DNA of 64,000 bases from Helicobacter felis ATCC 49179 (lineage in GTDB: Bacteria; Campylobacterota; Campylobacteria; Campylobacterales; Helicobacteraceae): the NCBI RefSeq assembly GCF_000200595.1, contig NC_014810.2:878311-942310 (forward strand), written 5' to 3'. Shown in pieces: positions 45,205 through 55,155 of this stretch (the first letter of the stretch is position 1; every line of letters begins with the position of its first letter). The translations under genes were made by a program, and so were the position numbers. The notes beneath the pieces were generated by a model. That model saw nothing but the letters and a program-made list of their open reading frames with translations, was not told where the DNA came from and did not search any database.

Positions 45205-47994
45205 ATGGGAGCAACTCTCCTCAGTGGGGCTAAATTTGGTCTTTCTTATTTGGGTTTGTGGCTGTTGGTCTACTATGTCTATGGTTGCTTTTCTCAAAGT
45301 TCTTCTAAGCTTTTTAGCTTTGTAAGAGCAGTGGCGCGCTTGTGCGTGGAATTGTTATTAGCAGGGCTCACATTAGTGGCACTATGGACATTATTTTCTC
45401 AAAAATATTGGAATTTTCTAGCCCAAGTGATCACGCTTTTTATCAAAAACGATTCATTCACTTTCTATCAAGCTTGGGGCCATATTCAGCGTTGTTTATT
45501 AGCCATGTGGCATGACGCTTTAAATTTCACATGGATACAAATTGCCTTGAGTGCATTGGTATTGTTAAATCTCTTGACTTCTTTGCGCCTCCTTTTTAGC
45601 CAACGCCTAGCAGAGCAGATTAGAAAACTTGTGTCTAAATCTAGCAAAAGCTACCAAGACATTGTGCGTGCGGAGGCAAAATACATCGCTTCGTTCGCGC
45701 TTTGCGCGCTTTTATTGTGGGGGCTTTGCGCCTTCACATTCCACCACCTGCCTATTAAGTTTCCCCTGCATGAAGAAGTTCTTTGGGGTTATTTTGCTCT
45801 CTTTATGCTCTTGCGCTGGTATTTTAGCCCCTCTGTGAAGGTGCGTGTTAACATCAAGCCCTTTTTGAGCGCTTTTCAAGCCCTCGATCGTGCCTTGATT
45901 TTATTTCTAATCCCTAGTACGCATCTCAAACTCCAAGCCCAAAAAGACAAATATACCACCTTAGCCACCCAATTACAAAAGGATTTATTAGCCCGTCAAA
46001 TGGAGTTTAGGGACTTGAGCGTGTTAAAAATCCCCAACAATTTAGAATTATTGCTCTATAACAGCACTCTAGGTCTGCTCGCCCAAAGCATAGAAAATAT
46101 CATCAAGATTAAAGAAAAATGCAGAGCTAAAGATGTTTATACAGCTTTTTCTAAAGAACCCTTTTTGGAATTTACCCTAGATCGTAGCGATGATCCCTAT
46201 TTGAAACAAGCTAGCAAAGAGAGAGCTTACGAACTCAAAGAAATTTATTCTCAGGCCCATAAAGAAGACCCCGATGCTTTCGTAGAAACTCTAGCCCAAA
46301 GCGTGCCCAATTTATCCTTTGCTCAATACGCCATTGAAAATCAATGTTACTACCTCCCTTTTGAAAAATTAGACAATTACAGCGCGTGTAGTTCTTGTGG
46401 CAAACTCATGCCCAAAAACGACATAGAGGGCGAATATTTTTGCTCCCAAGAGTGTAAGCAGACAGAACAAGTGTGCATGCAAATTAGCGACACTCTCAGC
46501 CCCGCGCTTGAGGATCAAGATTTTACAGCCTTTTATCAAGCCTTAAGAGAAGATCAAGAAAGGCAATTCAAACGCGTTACAGATATTTTAAGTGGGATCA
46601 CCATTAATAATATTGTGGTGGCGCAAAATTGGGTAGAACTCTATAAGCCTCTTGCTAATGCAAGCACCGGGCATGGCTACATGGCTGAAATCCTCAACAA
46701 CCGCACGGATTTAAGCGCGGGCAAAAATGCGATCATTGTGGGGGATAATAATCTTAAAGATGGGGCAGATCGCCTTGTCAATGGGATGGAAATCCAAACC
46801 AAATACTGCAAGAGCGCTACAAGGACTTTTAATGAACTTCTAAATGACAATGGGGAGTACCGCTACTACAATAAAGAGGGGCAGGCGATGGTAGTAGAAG
46901 TGCCCAAAGAGCAGTATGAGGGGGTGGTTGCCAAAATGAAGCAGAGCATTCAAGAAGGCAAGGTTAGGGGGGTGAGCGATCCTAACGAGGCGTATAAGAT
47001 TGTGAAAAAAGGGAGTGTAACCTATAGAGAAGCGGTGAATGCCACTAAGTTTTGCACCAAAGAGAGCCTAAAGTTTGATGCGCAACGCGCCTCAGTGGTG
47101 GCAGCTAGTGCCTTTGGGGTATCCTTTGTATGCAATAGCGCGTTTTTGCTCTTTAGAGGTAAAAGCATTAAAGAATCCCTAAAAAGCGCGCTGTTTGCTA
47201 GCACCGCTAGCGCGGGTAAGGCCTTTTTAGTCTCTATGATCGCCATGCAAGCCCAGCGCACGGTGCTAAAAAGCTTTTTGGAGAGCGCGATCAATTTTAA
47301 TTTTAATGGGAATTTTATTGGGCGGGGTTTAGCAGAGCTGGGCAGAAGGGGGGCGGGTGCGGCTTCTAAAAGGGTGATCAACTCGAGCGCTAATTCTGTT
47401 ATTCGGAGTAATCTTGTGGTGGCTGGGGCGACTATGCTTGTTACTAGCGGGATTGAGGTTACCCAAATGGCAAGGGGCAAAATTTCAGGCATGCAATGCG
47501 TGAAAAATATCGCCGTGAATGCAACAGGAGTAGCAGGAGGCATGGGCGGGGCGATGGCCGGGGCAACTATAGGGACTATGCTCTTGCCCGGAATTGGCAC
47601 GGGCGTGGGGGCGTTTGTGGGTGGGATCGCTGGAGGTCTAGCAGGAACTAAGCTGGGTAAAAACATTTTTGGCAGGTGGATTGAGGACGATCAGGTGAAG
47701 ATTTATCGCCTCTTTTTTTGGTATATCCAGTATTTAGCCCTCTTGTTTCGCATGGATGAAAAAGAAATGCAGGCATTTCAAATGATGATAGATAACACAA
47801 TCGCCCAGTATGGGGAACAAGCGTTTTTTAAAGAGATTCGCGCAGGCGCGCAACAAACCCTCCCTCACATCAACGCCATTTTAAAACCTATGGCGGTGAT
47901 TGTGGTCTCTGCGCGTCCTAAAGTCCCGGCTATAATCTTTGATCAAGCCCACGCCAAAGAAGCGGGGGTTGCTCTGCTCAAAGAGATGGCTTAA
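45205..47994 (+). CDS. large membrane protein with zinc finger, GHG domain and glycine zipper; unknown function
   Basis: This is a 929-residue orphan. Four or five membrane helices lie in residues 10-205. A helical region runs from 210 to 390. A probable zinc finger is C395-x2-C398-x14-C413-x3-C417. Residues 470-620 form a conserved-looking soluble domain with STGHGYMAE at 487-495, IIVGDNNLKDGADRLVNG and IQTKYCKSATR. Residues 630-690 and 735-820 are hydrophobic, the latter a Gly/Ala zipper (VAGGMGGAMAGATIG, GAFVGGIAGGLAG). A cytoplasmic tail follows. I have the impression of similar GHG...VGDxNxKxGADR domains in uncharacterised bacterial proteins but cannot name the family. It has its own promoter. 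Possible roles are an envelope-disrupting effector, defence protein or toxin, none of them shown. Confidence 0.75.
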   Translation: MGATLLSGAKFGLSYLGLWLLVYYVYGCFSQSSSKLFSFVRAVARLCVELLLAGLTLVALWTLFSQKYWNFLAQVITLFIKNDSFTFYQAWGHIQRCLLAMWHDALNFTWIQIALSALVLLNLLTSLRLLFSQRLAEQIRKLVSKSSKSYQDIVRAEAKYIASFALCALLLWGLCAFTFHHLPIKFPLHEEVLWGYFALFMLLRWYFSPSVKVRVNIKPFLSAFQALDRALILFLIPSTHLKLQAQKDKYTTLATQLQKDLLARQMEFRDLSVLKIPNNLELLLYNSTLGLLAQSIENIIKIKEKCRAKDVYTAFSKEPFLEFTLDRSDDPYLKQASKERAYELKEIYSQAHKEDPDAFVETLAQSVPNLSFAQYAIENQCYYLPFEKLDNYSACSSCGKLMPKNDIEGEYFCSQECKQTEQVCMQISDTLSPALEDQDFTAFYQALREDQERQFKRVTDILSGITINNIVVAQNWVELYKPLANASTGHGYMAEILNNRTDLSAGKNAIIVGDNNLKDGADRLVNGMEIQTKYCKSATRTFNELLNDNGEYRYYNKEGQAMVVEVPKEQYEGVVAKMKQSIQEGKVRGVSDPNEAYKIVKKGSVTYREAVNATKFCTKESLKFDAQRASVVAASAFGVSFVCNSAFLLFRGKSIKESLKSALFASTASAGKAFLVSMIAMQAQRTVLKSFLESAINFNFNGNFIGRGLAELGRRGAGAASKRVINSSANSVIRSNLVVAGATMLVTSGIEVTQMARGKISGMQCVKNIAVNATGVAGGMGGAMAGATIGTMLLPGIGTGVGAFVGGIAGGLAGTKLGKNIFGRWIEDDQVKIYRLFFWYIQYLALLFRMDEKEMQAFQMMIDNTIAQYGEQAFFKEIRAGAQQTLPHINAILKPMAVIVVSARPKVPAIIFDQAHAKEAGVALLKEMA

Positions 47995-48650
47995 TTTGTC
48001 TTAAGAGATGTTAAAAAATGGCGCGCTTTTTGCAAAGCCAAAAAGCGGTGTGAGATTGCATTTTTTTCTTGAATGCGATCTAGACTTAAGGTGTAGCCCT
48101 CTGGAATAAATAGAGGATCGTAGCCAAAAGCTTGGGGGTTAAGCGGGGATTTACAAACTCTCCCTTTGCACTCACCCCTAAAACCTTGCTCATAAAATCG
48201 CCCTCCAACTTGCGCGCACACGGCTATGACACACACAAAAGAGGCTAGCGATTGAGTGATCTTTAATTCCTCTAAACAGGCAAGTAATTTTAGGTTATTT
48301 TGTGTGTCATCGCAGGGGGTTTGAGGGGTTTGAAAACGCCCTTGAGCGATGTCTCTAGCTCCCTCTTTGATTGAGGCAAAGCGCGCGCTATAAATGCCGG
48401 GCATGCCCTTTAGAGCGGACACACAAAGCCCGCTATCATCAGCAAGCACACAAAAATCTTCCTGCATTTTTGGCAAAAGCTGGTAAATTCTTTGAGCCTT
48501 GATGCGCGCGTTTTGCTCAAAACTTGTCCCATTTTCCTCAATCTCTATATTCTCTAAAAATGTGCGGTAGCTTTTGACCTCCATGCCCTCCAAAATAGCT
48601 TGTAATTCTTGTATTTTTTTAGGGTTATTGCTAGAGAGAATGATTTGCAT
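47991..48650 (-). CDS. rdgB: XTP/dITP pyrophosphatase (RdgB/HAM1 family)
   Basis: The 219-residue enzyme starts with the nucleotide-binding SSNNPKKIQELQ. It has the catalytic ADDSGLCVSALKGMPGIYSARFA block at about residues 70-92, the FGYDPLFIPEG motif near 175 and the C-terminal ISHRFLALQKA. It removes non-canonical purine triphosphates from the nucleotide pool. The length is slightly above usual (about 195-200) because of an insertion near residues 100-115. It converges on and overlaps the 929-residue gene by four bases. Confidence 0.94.
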   Translation of the reverse strand: MQIILSSNNPKKIQELQAILEGMEVKSYRTFLENIEIEENGTSFEQNARIKAQRIYQLLPKMQEDFCVLADDSGLCVSALKGMPGIYSARFASIKEGARDIAQGRFQTPQTPCDDTQNNLKLLACLEELKITQSLASFVCVIAVCAQVGGRFYEQGFRGECKGRVCKSPLNPQAFGYDPLFIPEGYTLSLDRIQEKNAISHRFLALQKARHFLTSLKTN

Positions 48651-48709
48651 TAAAACTTCTTGTTTAGTATCTAGGCCTTAACACGATGTTTTAAGCTTTT
48701 GGGACTTTC

Positions 48710-49024
48710 TTATAAAAGTGCTTTTAGCGCGTTTTCAATGGGACCACGGCTTCCCGGCTCTACTAAGCGATCTCCTACCTCCACACCATTTTTATAAAAA
48801 ATCAAGGTGGGGATGCGTCTGATAGCTAATTCTTCCTTAAGATCTTCACTCACATCAAAATCCACCTTATAAAAACTCACCCGATCCGCATAATCTTTGG
48901 CCAACTGCTCCATAATAGGCTCTATTCTGCGGCAATCCGGACACCAAGAAGCCCCCACATCGATCAAAACAATCCCTTGTTGGATTTTTTGTTGGTAATC
49001 TGCGCTTGTGATTGTGTTAATCAT
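48710..49024 (-). CDS. thioredoxin with WCPDC active site
   Basis: The 104-residue thioredoxin fold has GASWCPDCRRIEP in place of the usual WCGPC. The cis-Pro region is RRIPTLIFYKNG. It matches H. pylori Trx2 (HP1458) in length and CPDC motif, as I recall. It reduces cytoplasmic disulfides. It lies 11 bases after ispH at the end of the pheS-pheT-aroA-ispH run. In H. pylori rpsA follows ispH at this point, so the neighbourhood differs. Confidence 0.92.
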   Translation of the reverse strand: MINTITSADYQQKIQQGIVLIDVGASWCPDCRRIEPIMEQLAKDYADRVSFYKVDFDVSEDLKEELAIRRIPTLIFYKNGVEVGDRLVEPGSRGPIENALKALL

Positions 49025-49035
49025 CTTATTTCCTT

Positions 49036-49860
49036 TTAAATTTGACTAATTTGGACTCTCACCTTTTCAATGATCCAATCGGGAGTGGAAGCTCCTGCGC
49101 TGATTCCACAAAGCTTTTTACCGCTAAACCACTCTGGATTGAGATCATTAAAATCTTCCACTAAGTAGCTGTCCGAACAAAATTCCTTAGCGATGTGAAA
49201 AAGCTGTTTGGTGTTTGAAGAGGTTTTACCCCCCACAATCACCATAATATCCACCTCTTGGCTGAGTTCTCTGACCGCTTCCTGGTTATCAAAGGTGGCG
49301 TTGCAGATGGTGTTAAAAATGCGCACTTCCGCACAGCGTGCAATCAAAAAGCTCGCAATCTCTAAGAGTTTGGGGGTTTGCTTGGTGGTTTGGGAGACTA
49401 GGGCGATCTTTTTACCCAGCTTTTGAGTCTGCAATTCCTCTAAAGAGTTGACCACTAGAGGGGGTGTGCTCGAATAGCTGATTACCCCCTTGACTTCAGG
49501 GTGGTTAGCGTCTCCAAAGATCACAATTTGATACCCCTTTGCGCTCATTTTTTCTACGATCTGCTGGGGTTTGATCACATAGGGACAAGTCGCATCAATG
49601 ATCTGTGCGCCCTTGTCTTTAAGCTTGGATAGGTCGTTTTTGGGGATTCCATGCGTGCGGATGATGACCTTTTTATGAGGCTCGATCGTGTTCACATCTT
49701 CTTGCACGCGCACATTGTAATCTTGTTCTAGGCGCTTGATCTCTTTGGGGTTGTGGATGAGCGAGCCTAAAGTCAGACTGTCTTTATTTTTTTGGGCGAT
49801 CTCAATGGCGCGCTTCACCCCAAAACAAAAGCCATAATTCTTAGCCATTTTCACTTGCAT
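49036..49860 (-). CDS. ispH: 4-hydroxy-3-methylbut-2-enyl diphosphate reductase
   Basis: This 274-residue enzyme is the last step of the MEP isoprenoid pathway. The three cluster cysteines are in YGFCFGVKRAIE (residue 12), DATCPYV (about 93) and FNTICNAT (about 190). The catalytic Glu region VVGGKTSSNTKQL and the SAGASTPDWIIE terminus are present. The ATG at 49860 starts inside the aroA gene, a 20-base overlap, and matches the start used in H. pylori. Confidence 0.97.
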   Translation of the reverse strand: MQVKMAKNYGFCFGVKRAIEIAQKNKDSLTLGSLIHNPKEIKRLEQDYNVRVQEDVNTIEPHKKVIIRTHGIPKNDLSKLKDKGAQIIDATCPYVIKPQQIVEKMSAKGYQIVIFGDANHPEVKGVISYSSTPPLVVNSLEELQTQKLGKKIALVSQTTKQTPKLLEIASFLIARCAEVRIFNTICNATFDNQEAVRELSQEVDIMVIVGGKTSSNTKQLFHIAKEFCSDSYLVEDFNDLNPEWFSGKKLCGISAGASTPDWIIEKVRVQISQI

Positions 49861-51163
49861 GCATTTCCTTAAGAGAGGTGATACCTCTTAGAATCTCTAT
49901 AAAATTGGGAAAAGAAACCCCCATACACGCGCTATTGCGCAAACTCCCCCCACAGGCCAATAACGCCACTGCAAAACTTAAGGCGATGCGGTGATCTCCA
50001 AAACTCTCTAGGGGCTCTTGGGGGCGTTTAAGCGAGCTTCCTTGAATGCTAAACCCATCCGCATAAGCTTGGCATGTGATGCCCATCTTGGCTAAATTAC
50101 TTAGAGTGGTGGCGATGCGATCGCTCTCTTTGACGCGCAACTCTTGGGCGTTTTGTACACGACTCACCCCCTTAGCCACACTCATCGCTACAGCCAAAGC
50201 GGGCAATTCATCAATGAGGAAGGGGATATTTTCTTTGATCTCAAGGGCTTTTAAGGGGCGGTGTTTAACATAAATATCTCCCACAGGCTCAATCTGCGTG
50301 CTGTGTGGGTGAAACTCCACATGCAAGCCCATTTTTTCTAAAACTTTAAAAGCTTCGATGCGTGTAGGATTGAGCAAAACATTTTTAAGCAACACCGCGC
50401 TTTGGGGCACTAAAGCCACCGCTAAGGCAAAATAAAACGCGCTAGAAGGATCAGCAGGGATAGACCACTCAAAACTATCTAAAGGCTGGTTTAGGGGCTC
50501 TAAACGGACGCTACGATCTTGTATTTGTATCTTAGCCCCCAAAGCTTTTAGCATGCGTTCGGTGTGATCGCGGCTCAAAGAGGGTTCGCTAAAAATAAGA
50601 GGGTCTTTGGCCTGCAGAGTGGCTAGGAGCAACGCGCTTTTGACCTGCGCAGAGGCAATAGGGCTTGTGTATTTCATGCCCTGCAGAGGCGTGCTAAGAA
50701 TGCTCAAGGGGGCTAGGGTGTGGTTTGCGCGTGCGCGGATTTGTGCGCCCATCACCTGCAAGGGGGTGATCACGCGTCCCATAGGGCGTTTGCTCAAAGA
50801 AGAATCGCCCACCAAGATATAATGGTTTTTTTGGAATTGACTGCTAGCGAGCAACCCGCTAAAAAGGCGCATAGTCGTGCCAGAATTGCGGCAATTCAGG
50901 GGTTTAGAGGGCTCTTTGAAACATAAAAATTTTTTAGGTGGAGTGAGTTTAAGAGTGTTGGGGGTGCTCTGTTGGACTCTAAGACCCAGAGTTTTAGCCA
51001 TGTGAAGTGTGCTTAGGCAATCCTGCCCTCTGAGAAAATTTTGCACATAACAAGGGCGTGCGCACAAAAGCGCAAAGATCACGGCGCGATGGCTTAAAGA
51101 CTTGTCTGCGGGTAGGTGTTCTAAGGTGAGATTAAATTTTGGTGCAGGGGCGATGTGTATCAT
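49841..51163 (-). CDS. aroA: 3-phosphoshikimate 1-carboxyvinyltransferase (EPSP synthase)
   Basis: The 440-residue AroA makes EPSP from shikimate-3-phosphate and PEP on the way to chorismate. It has PADKSLSHRAVIFALL, the PEP loop LNCRNSGTTMRLFSGLLA, the SKRPMGRV segment, the catalytic FLIDELPALAVA Asp and the ELRVKESDRI motif. The SGTTMR loop is a class II-like PEP-binding sequence. It overlaps pheT by four bases and ispH by twenty. Confidence 0.97.
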   Translation of the reverse strand: MIHIAPAPKFNLTLEHLPADKSLSHRAVIFALLCARPCYVQNFLRGQDCLSTLHMAKTLGLRVQQSTPNTLKLTPPKKFLCFKEPSKPLNCRNSGTTMRLFSGLLASSQFQKNHYILVGDSSLSKRPMGRVITPLQVMGAQIRARANHTLAPLSILSTPLQGMKYTSPIASAQVKSALLLATLQAKDPLIFSEPSLSRDHTERMLKALGAKIQIQDRSVRLEPLNQPLDSFEWSIPADPSSAFYFALAVALVPQSAVLLKNVLLNPTRIEAFKVLEKMGLHVEFHPHSTQIEPVGDIYVKHRPLKALEIKENIPFLIDELPALAVAMSVAKGVSRVQNAQELRVKESDRIATTLSNLAKMGITCQAYADGFSIQGSSLKRPQEPLESFGDHRIALSFAVALLACGGSLRNSACMGVSFPNFIEILRGITSLKEMHASENG

Positions 51164-53457
51164 TTGAGTTTGGCGTTAAAATCACGCTCTAGCGCGCCTA
51201 AAGCCTGCTGCGTGATGGCTTGTAATTGGGTATCTGTCAAAGATTCTTGAGATTGGATTTTAAGGCGCAAACTTAAGGCGATCTGCTGGGCATTCTCCGT
51301 ATAGATGTCTAGGGGGAACACCTCTTTTAAATGGGGAATGCGCGCCTCTAAGAGGCATTGCTTGAGATTAGCAAAGCAACAATTTTTGTCTACAAGAAGG
51401 GTCAAATCTCTAAAACTAGTAGGAAGTTTAGAAAACTCTTGAGCCCTGTAGGGCTTTTGGTGCAAGCACGCGCGATCGATCTCAGCAATAAAGCCTTCTA
51501 GCAAGTCCTCTTTTTGCACTAATACGGGGTTAATTGCTCCTAGCACTCCAATCTTGCGCCCCTCTTGGATCATCCATGCGCTTTGGTAGGGGTGGTAGGT
51601 GGTGGTCAAATAGGAGCGATCTTGTGTGGAAGTGATGGACTCTAGGCTAAAAGCCCCGATCACCTTAGAGAGCGTGTGTGCAAAGTGGTAAAAATCCCAA
51701 GCCTGCCCCTTAGGATGGGGGTAGTGGGGGGAAGTTTTAAGCCCGCTGGCTAGAAAAGCTAGACTAGCCCTTTCCTCACGCTCTGTATTATAAATGTTCC
51801 CTAGCTCAAAAAGGGTAAGGCTCTTAAAGCCTAAGTTTTTATTGCGCGCATTGGCCTCTAAGAGTCCGGGGATTAGAGAAGTGCGTAGGGTGTTGAAGTC
51901 CTGATTGATAGGGTTGAGTAGGTCTAAATTTTCTTGCAAAGTGGGATAACCCAACGCCTTTAATTTTTCTTTATTAGCAAAGAGATAATGCACCACCTCC
52001 CTAAAACCTAAGGCTAGGGCTTTTGTAGCCAAATTTCTTTCAAAGCGGTAGCGGCCGTAGTGGGGGTTAGCACTGCTAGTTTCTGCAGTATGCAGGAGGG
52101 CTTTAGGGGCGTTGTCAATGCCCACAAAGCGCAAAATCTCCTCGGCGATGTCATGCACGCCCTCAATGTCATGGCGGTAGGGGGGGACATGCAGAGTGAG
52201 TGCATCCCCTGCTACTTCCACCCCAAAACCTAGCCCCTCTAAGATTGCGCGCACTTGATCTAAACTAACCTCCATGCCCAAAACTTGGACCACCTCTATA
52301 AGGCTGAGTTGAAGGCTTGAAGGAGTCAAGGTGCTCACCGGCGCGCTCACCTGTAGTCTAGCATTAGGGTAAAAACGCGCAAGCACAGAGGCTAGCCACT
52401 CTAAGCCTTCTTGCACCTGCGGATTGCTCCCGCGCTGGGTGCGGTGCATAATAGCAGGGGTGCTCTCTTGAGGGTGTTTGTGCAGGCTTTGGCATAAATG
52501 GCTGGGTTCTATAAAACTGGCTTCTAGCAAATAGGGGGAGGTTTGGGGGGGAGTGGGGGCATACACCCCAATAGTGGCTAGATTCTTGCCAGCGTGTTGG
52601 GTGTGCAAAAAGCCCTGTGTATCTGCGTGGACTTGCAAGGGTACAGACGGGTAAGCCTGCAAAATCACCCCACTAAGATAGGTGCTATATTCTAAAAGAT
52701 TGGCAATCCAACTCTCTTGCAAATTATGTTGTAAAGCTAGAGTAAGCGCGATCCCTAGGGGTAAAAAGGGCGTGTCCAAATGGAGCACGCCATAACTTAG
52801 AGCACAGGGGGGTAGGTTTTGGGGGAGAGTGGGGAGGGCTTCTAGGAGGCTATAAGAGAGTTTTGGGGGAGTTTTTAGGTGCAGTTTATAGAGCGCGCTA
52901 AGCTCACGCGCTACACCCAACACACTCAAGCAATCCCCGCGATTGGGCGTGAGAGCGATGTCTAAAAGCGTGCCGGTAAAAAAGGGCAAATCTTTAAGAG
53001 GTGTGCCTAGTTTTAAGGGCTGATCTTTATTCAAACTGCTATCTAAAATTAAAATCCCCTCATAGAGCTTAGGCAAACCTAGCTCAACACTAGAGCAGAG
53101 CATGCCAAAACTCTGAACACCTCTCAATGTGCTAGGCTGTATGTGTAGATTACAGGCGGGTAAATGTGCTCTCTGCAACGCCAAAGCCACTAACTGCCCC
53201 GCCTTGACATTCTTCGCCCCGCAGACAATTTGTAAAATCTCTTTACCATTATCCACTTGGCAGACGCTAAGTTTTTCGGCATTGGGGTGTTTTATGCACT
53301 CTAAAATCTTGCCGACCACTACTTGAGCAGGCAGATTAAAAGGTGTTACGCTCTCCACTTCTAGCCCAATACGACTCAAATCTGCGCACAAAGTGGAGAC
53401 ACTGGGCAGTGCGCCCTCTAGGAAATCTTGCAAAATATATGTGTTGAGTAACATCAA
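51160..53457 (-). CDS. pheT: phenylalanyl-tRNA synthetase beta subunit
   Basis: The 765-residue beta subunit has the N-terminal tRNA-binding EMAP-like domain ([25 protein letters not shown]), the editing B3/B4 domain, B5 ([25 protein letters not shown]), a catalytic-like domain and the C-terminal ferredoxin-fold anticodon-binding domain ([14 protein letters not shown]). It forms the alpha2beta2 enzyme with PheS. The start overlaps the pheS stop as ATGA, giving coupled synthesis. Confidence 0.97.
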   Translation of the reverse strand: MMLLNTYILQDFLEGALPSVSTLCADLSRIGLEVESVTPFNLPAQVVVGKILECIKHPNAEKLSVCQVDNGKEILQIVCGAKNVKAGQLVALALQRAHLPACNLHIQPSTLRGVQSFGMLCSSVELGLPKLYEGILILDSSLNKDQPLKLGTPLKDLPFFTGTLLDIALTPNRGDCLSVLGVARELSALYKLHLKTPPKLSYSLLEALPTLPQNLPPCALSYGVLHLDTPFLPLGIALTLALQHNLQESWIANLLEYSTYLSGVILQAYPSVPLQVHADTQGFLHTQHAGKNLATIGVYAPTPPQTSPYLLEASFIEPSHLCQSLHKHPQESTPAIMHRTQRGSNPQVQEGLEWLASVLARFYPNARLQVSAPVSTLTPSSLQLSLIEVVQVLGMEVSLDQVRAILEGLGFGVEVAGDALTLHVPPYRHDIEGVHDIAEEILRFVGIDNAPKALLHTAETSSANPHYGRYRFERNLATKALALGFREVVHYLFANKEKLKALGYPTLQENLDLLNPINQDFNTLRTSLIPGLLEANARNKNLGFKSLTLFELGNIYNTEREERASLAFLASGLKTSPHYPHPKGQAWDFYHFAHTLSKVIGAFSLESITSTQDRSYLTTTYHPYQSAWMIQEGRKIGVLGAINPVLVQKEDLLEGFIAEIDRACLHQKPYRAQEFSKLPTSFRDLTLLVDKNCCFANLKQCLLEARIPHLKEVFPLDIYTENAQQIALSLRLKIQSQESLTDTQLQAITQQALGALERDFNAKLK

Positions 53458-54452
53458 AAGGCCTCTAACAATCTCAAATCGGTTTCAAAAAGGCTTCTCA
53501 GATCATTGATTTCGCAGGTGAGCATGGCGAGGCGTTCGATCCCCATCCCAAAGGCGTATCCGCTCACTTCCTCCAAACCCGCATGCTTAAAGACATTGGG
53601 GTGCACACATCCCGCCCCTAAAATCTCTAGCCAACCGGTGTGTTTGCACACCTTACACCCATCTTGTTTGCAAAACACACAGCTAATATCCACCTCTGCG
53701 CTAGGCTCTGTAAAAGGAAAAAAACTAGAGCGCCAGCGCACCTTAATATCTCCAAAGAAATAATGCAAAAAGTCCTCTAAAACTTGTTTAAGGTGTCCAA
53801 AATGCACTCTATTCTTAGAATCCACGACTAACCCCTCCACTTGGGAAAACATCGGGGTGTGTGTGGTGTCGTAATCGCGCCTGAAAGTAGGGCCTACACC
53901 GATCATTTTAATCGGGGGTTTTTGGGTCTGCATGGCATGGATTTGAGTGGGGGAAGTGTGGGTGCGTAAAAGTTTATGATCTTTGAAATAAAAGGTGTCT
54001 TGCATGGCGCGCGCGGGGTGGTAAGCAGGCATATTGAGCGCATCAAAATTATAAAACTCCTCCTCAACCAACGCGCCTAAGTGCAATTTAAAACCCAGTT
54101 GGGTGAAATACTCAATGATGCGATCTTTAGTGTAGCTGAGTGGATGACCTAAACTTGCGCTAAGGTGGGTATTGGCTAGAGTGGGGTCGATCTTTTCTGC
54201 CTGTAATTTGGCCTCTAACTCTAAATCCTGTAAAACCTGTTTACGCTTCGCGTGGGCGTGGGTGAAAGCTTCCTTAAACCGGTTGAGTTCTTGGGCTTTT
54301 TGGGCCTTTTCTTGCCCACTTAAGTTTTTAAGCTGGGCAAACTCTTGGGTAAGGACTCCCTTTTTACCCAAAGCCTGCAGGCGCAAGTCTTCCAATTCTT
54401 TGAGGGCAGTTACCCTAGAAATCTGATCTAAAAAAGTGTCTAGTGTTTGCAA
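53454..54452 (-). CDS. pheS: phenylalanyl-tRNA synthetase alpha subunit
   Basis: The 332-residue alpha subunit has an N-terminal coiled coil (residues about 1-90) and the class II catalytic core. Motif 2 is [28 protein letters not shown] and motif 3 is [14 protein letters not shown]. It binds Phe and [28 protein letters not shown] segment near 265-290 contains Cys pairs that resemble the conserved Cys-rich loop of bacterial PheS. The ATG is 5 bases after the lipoprotein stop. Confidence 0.97.
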   Translation of the reverse strand: MQTLDTFLDQISRVTALKELEDLRLQALGKKGVLTQEFAQLKNLSGQEKAQKAQELNRFKEAFTHAHAKRKQVLQDLELEAKLQAEKIDPTLANTHLSASLGHPLSYTKDRIIEYFTQLGFKLHLGALVEEEFYNFDALNMPAYHPARAMQDTFYFKDHKLLRTHTSPTQIHAMQTQKPPIKMIGVGPTFRRDYDTTHTPMFSQVEGLVVDSKNRVHFGHLKQVLEDFLHYFFGDIKVRWRSSFFPFTEPSAEVDISCVFCKQDGCKVCKHTGWLEILGAGCVHPNVFKHAGLEEVSGYAFGMGIERLAMLTCEINDLRSLFETDLRLLEAF

Positions 54453-54457
54453 AAGAT

Positions 54458-55138
54458 CTACTTAATGTCAATTTTAAAGGTGTGCACATCTTTATTGAGC
54501 ACAACTTTAATCACGAGTGTTCCGGGTGTGATATGTTTAGGATCGATCACCACGAAGCCTCCTCTAGCCTTGCCATCGGGTTTAAGAGTGGAGCGTCTCA
54601 AATAGTTGATGGCCATGATTTTGAAAGCTTGGCGCTCATCTTGCATGATCGCTTGGGTTTGCGCATCATCCATCATCATAAAAGGGATAGAACTCATCAC
54701 ATCGTAAGCTAAAAAACTACCCTGACCATAATAGAACATGGGCGATGCTAGAGGGTCTGTAGAAACAGGAGTAGAGGGCACGGCAATATTGAATTTTTGC
54801 AACACAGGATCAAAATCATAACTTGATCGGATCATTTGTTTAAAATTGAGCACCGGGAGATTTGTTTGTCCCTCGTTAACTGTAATGTGGCTACTGTCAA
54901 AATCAACTGGATCGCCACCTGTGATCTGCGCTCCCACATAGACCACCAAAGGTGGATTATCCAAACCTTTCAGTTGTTTCTGTGCCACTTCAATTTGCAC
55001 CTTAGAGCTTGCTTGGTTAGAGGTGAGCACCTGCACCCCATTATTATATTTTGTAACATGTTCAGGAACTACGCTGTATTTCGTGCACCCCGTAGCTACA
55101 GCTAACGCTAGGCAAGAAGCAACAACCCATGACCTCAT
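54458..55138 (-). CDS. outer-membrane-type lipoprotein, unknown function
   Basis: This 226-residue protein has a signal peptide ending in the lipobox AVATGC, so Cys18 would be lipidated. The mature protein has a Ser/Gln-rich linker and a beta-rich domain. A possible helix is [30 protein letters not shown], and the C-terminus [21 protein letters not shown] suggests a final beta sheet. I do not recognise the family. It lies between the DHH gene and pheS with gaps of 17 and 5 bases, so it is cotranscribed with both. CTCC-complement spacing before the ATG gives a good ribosome binding site. Confidence 0.75.
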   Translation of the reverse strand: MRSWVVASCLALAVATGCTKYSVVPEHVTKYNNGVQVLTSNQASSKVQIEVAQKQLKGLDNPPLVVYVGAQITGGDPVDFDSSHITVNEGQTNLPVLNFKQMIRSSYDFDPVLQKFNIAVPSTPVSTDPLASPMFYYGQGSFLAYDVMSSIPFMMMDDAQTQAIMQDERQAFKIMAINYLRRSTLKPDGKARGGFVVIDPKHITPGTLVIKVVLNKDVHTFKIDIK

Positions 55139-55155
55139 AAAGACTCCTTTAAAGA

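Noticed and set aside
47022-47666. 214-residue open frame antisense to the 929-residue gene
   Set aside because: It is Pro/Ala-rich because it mirrors the Gly/Ala/Val codons of the zipper on the other strand. It has no ribosome binding site or recognisable domain.
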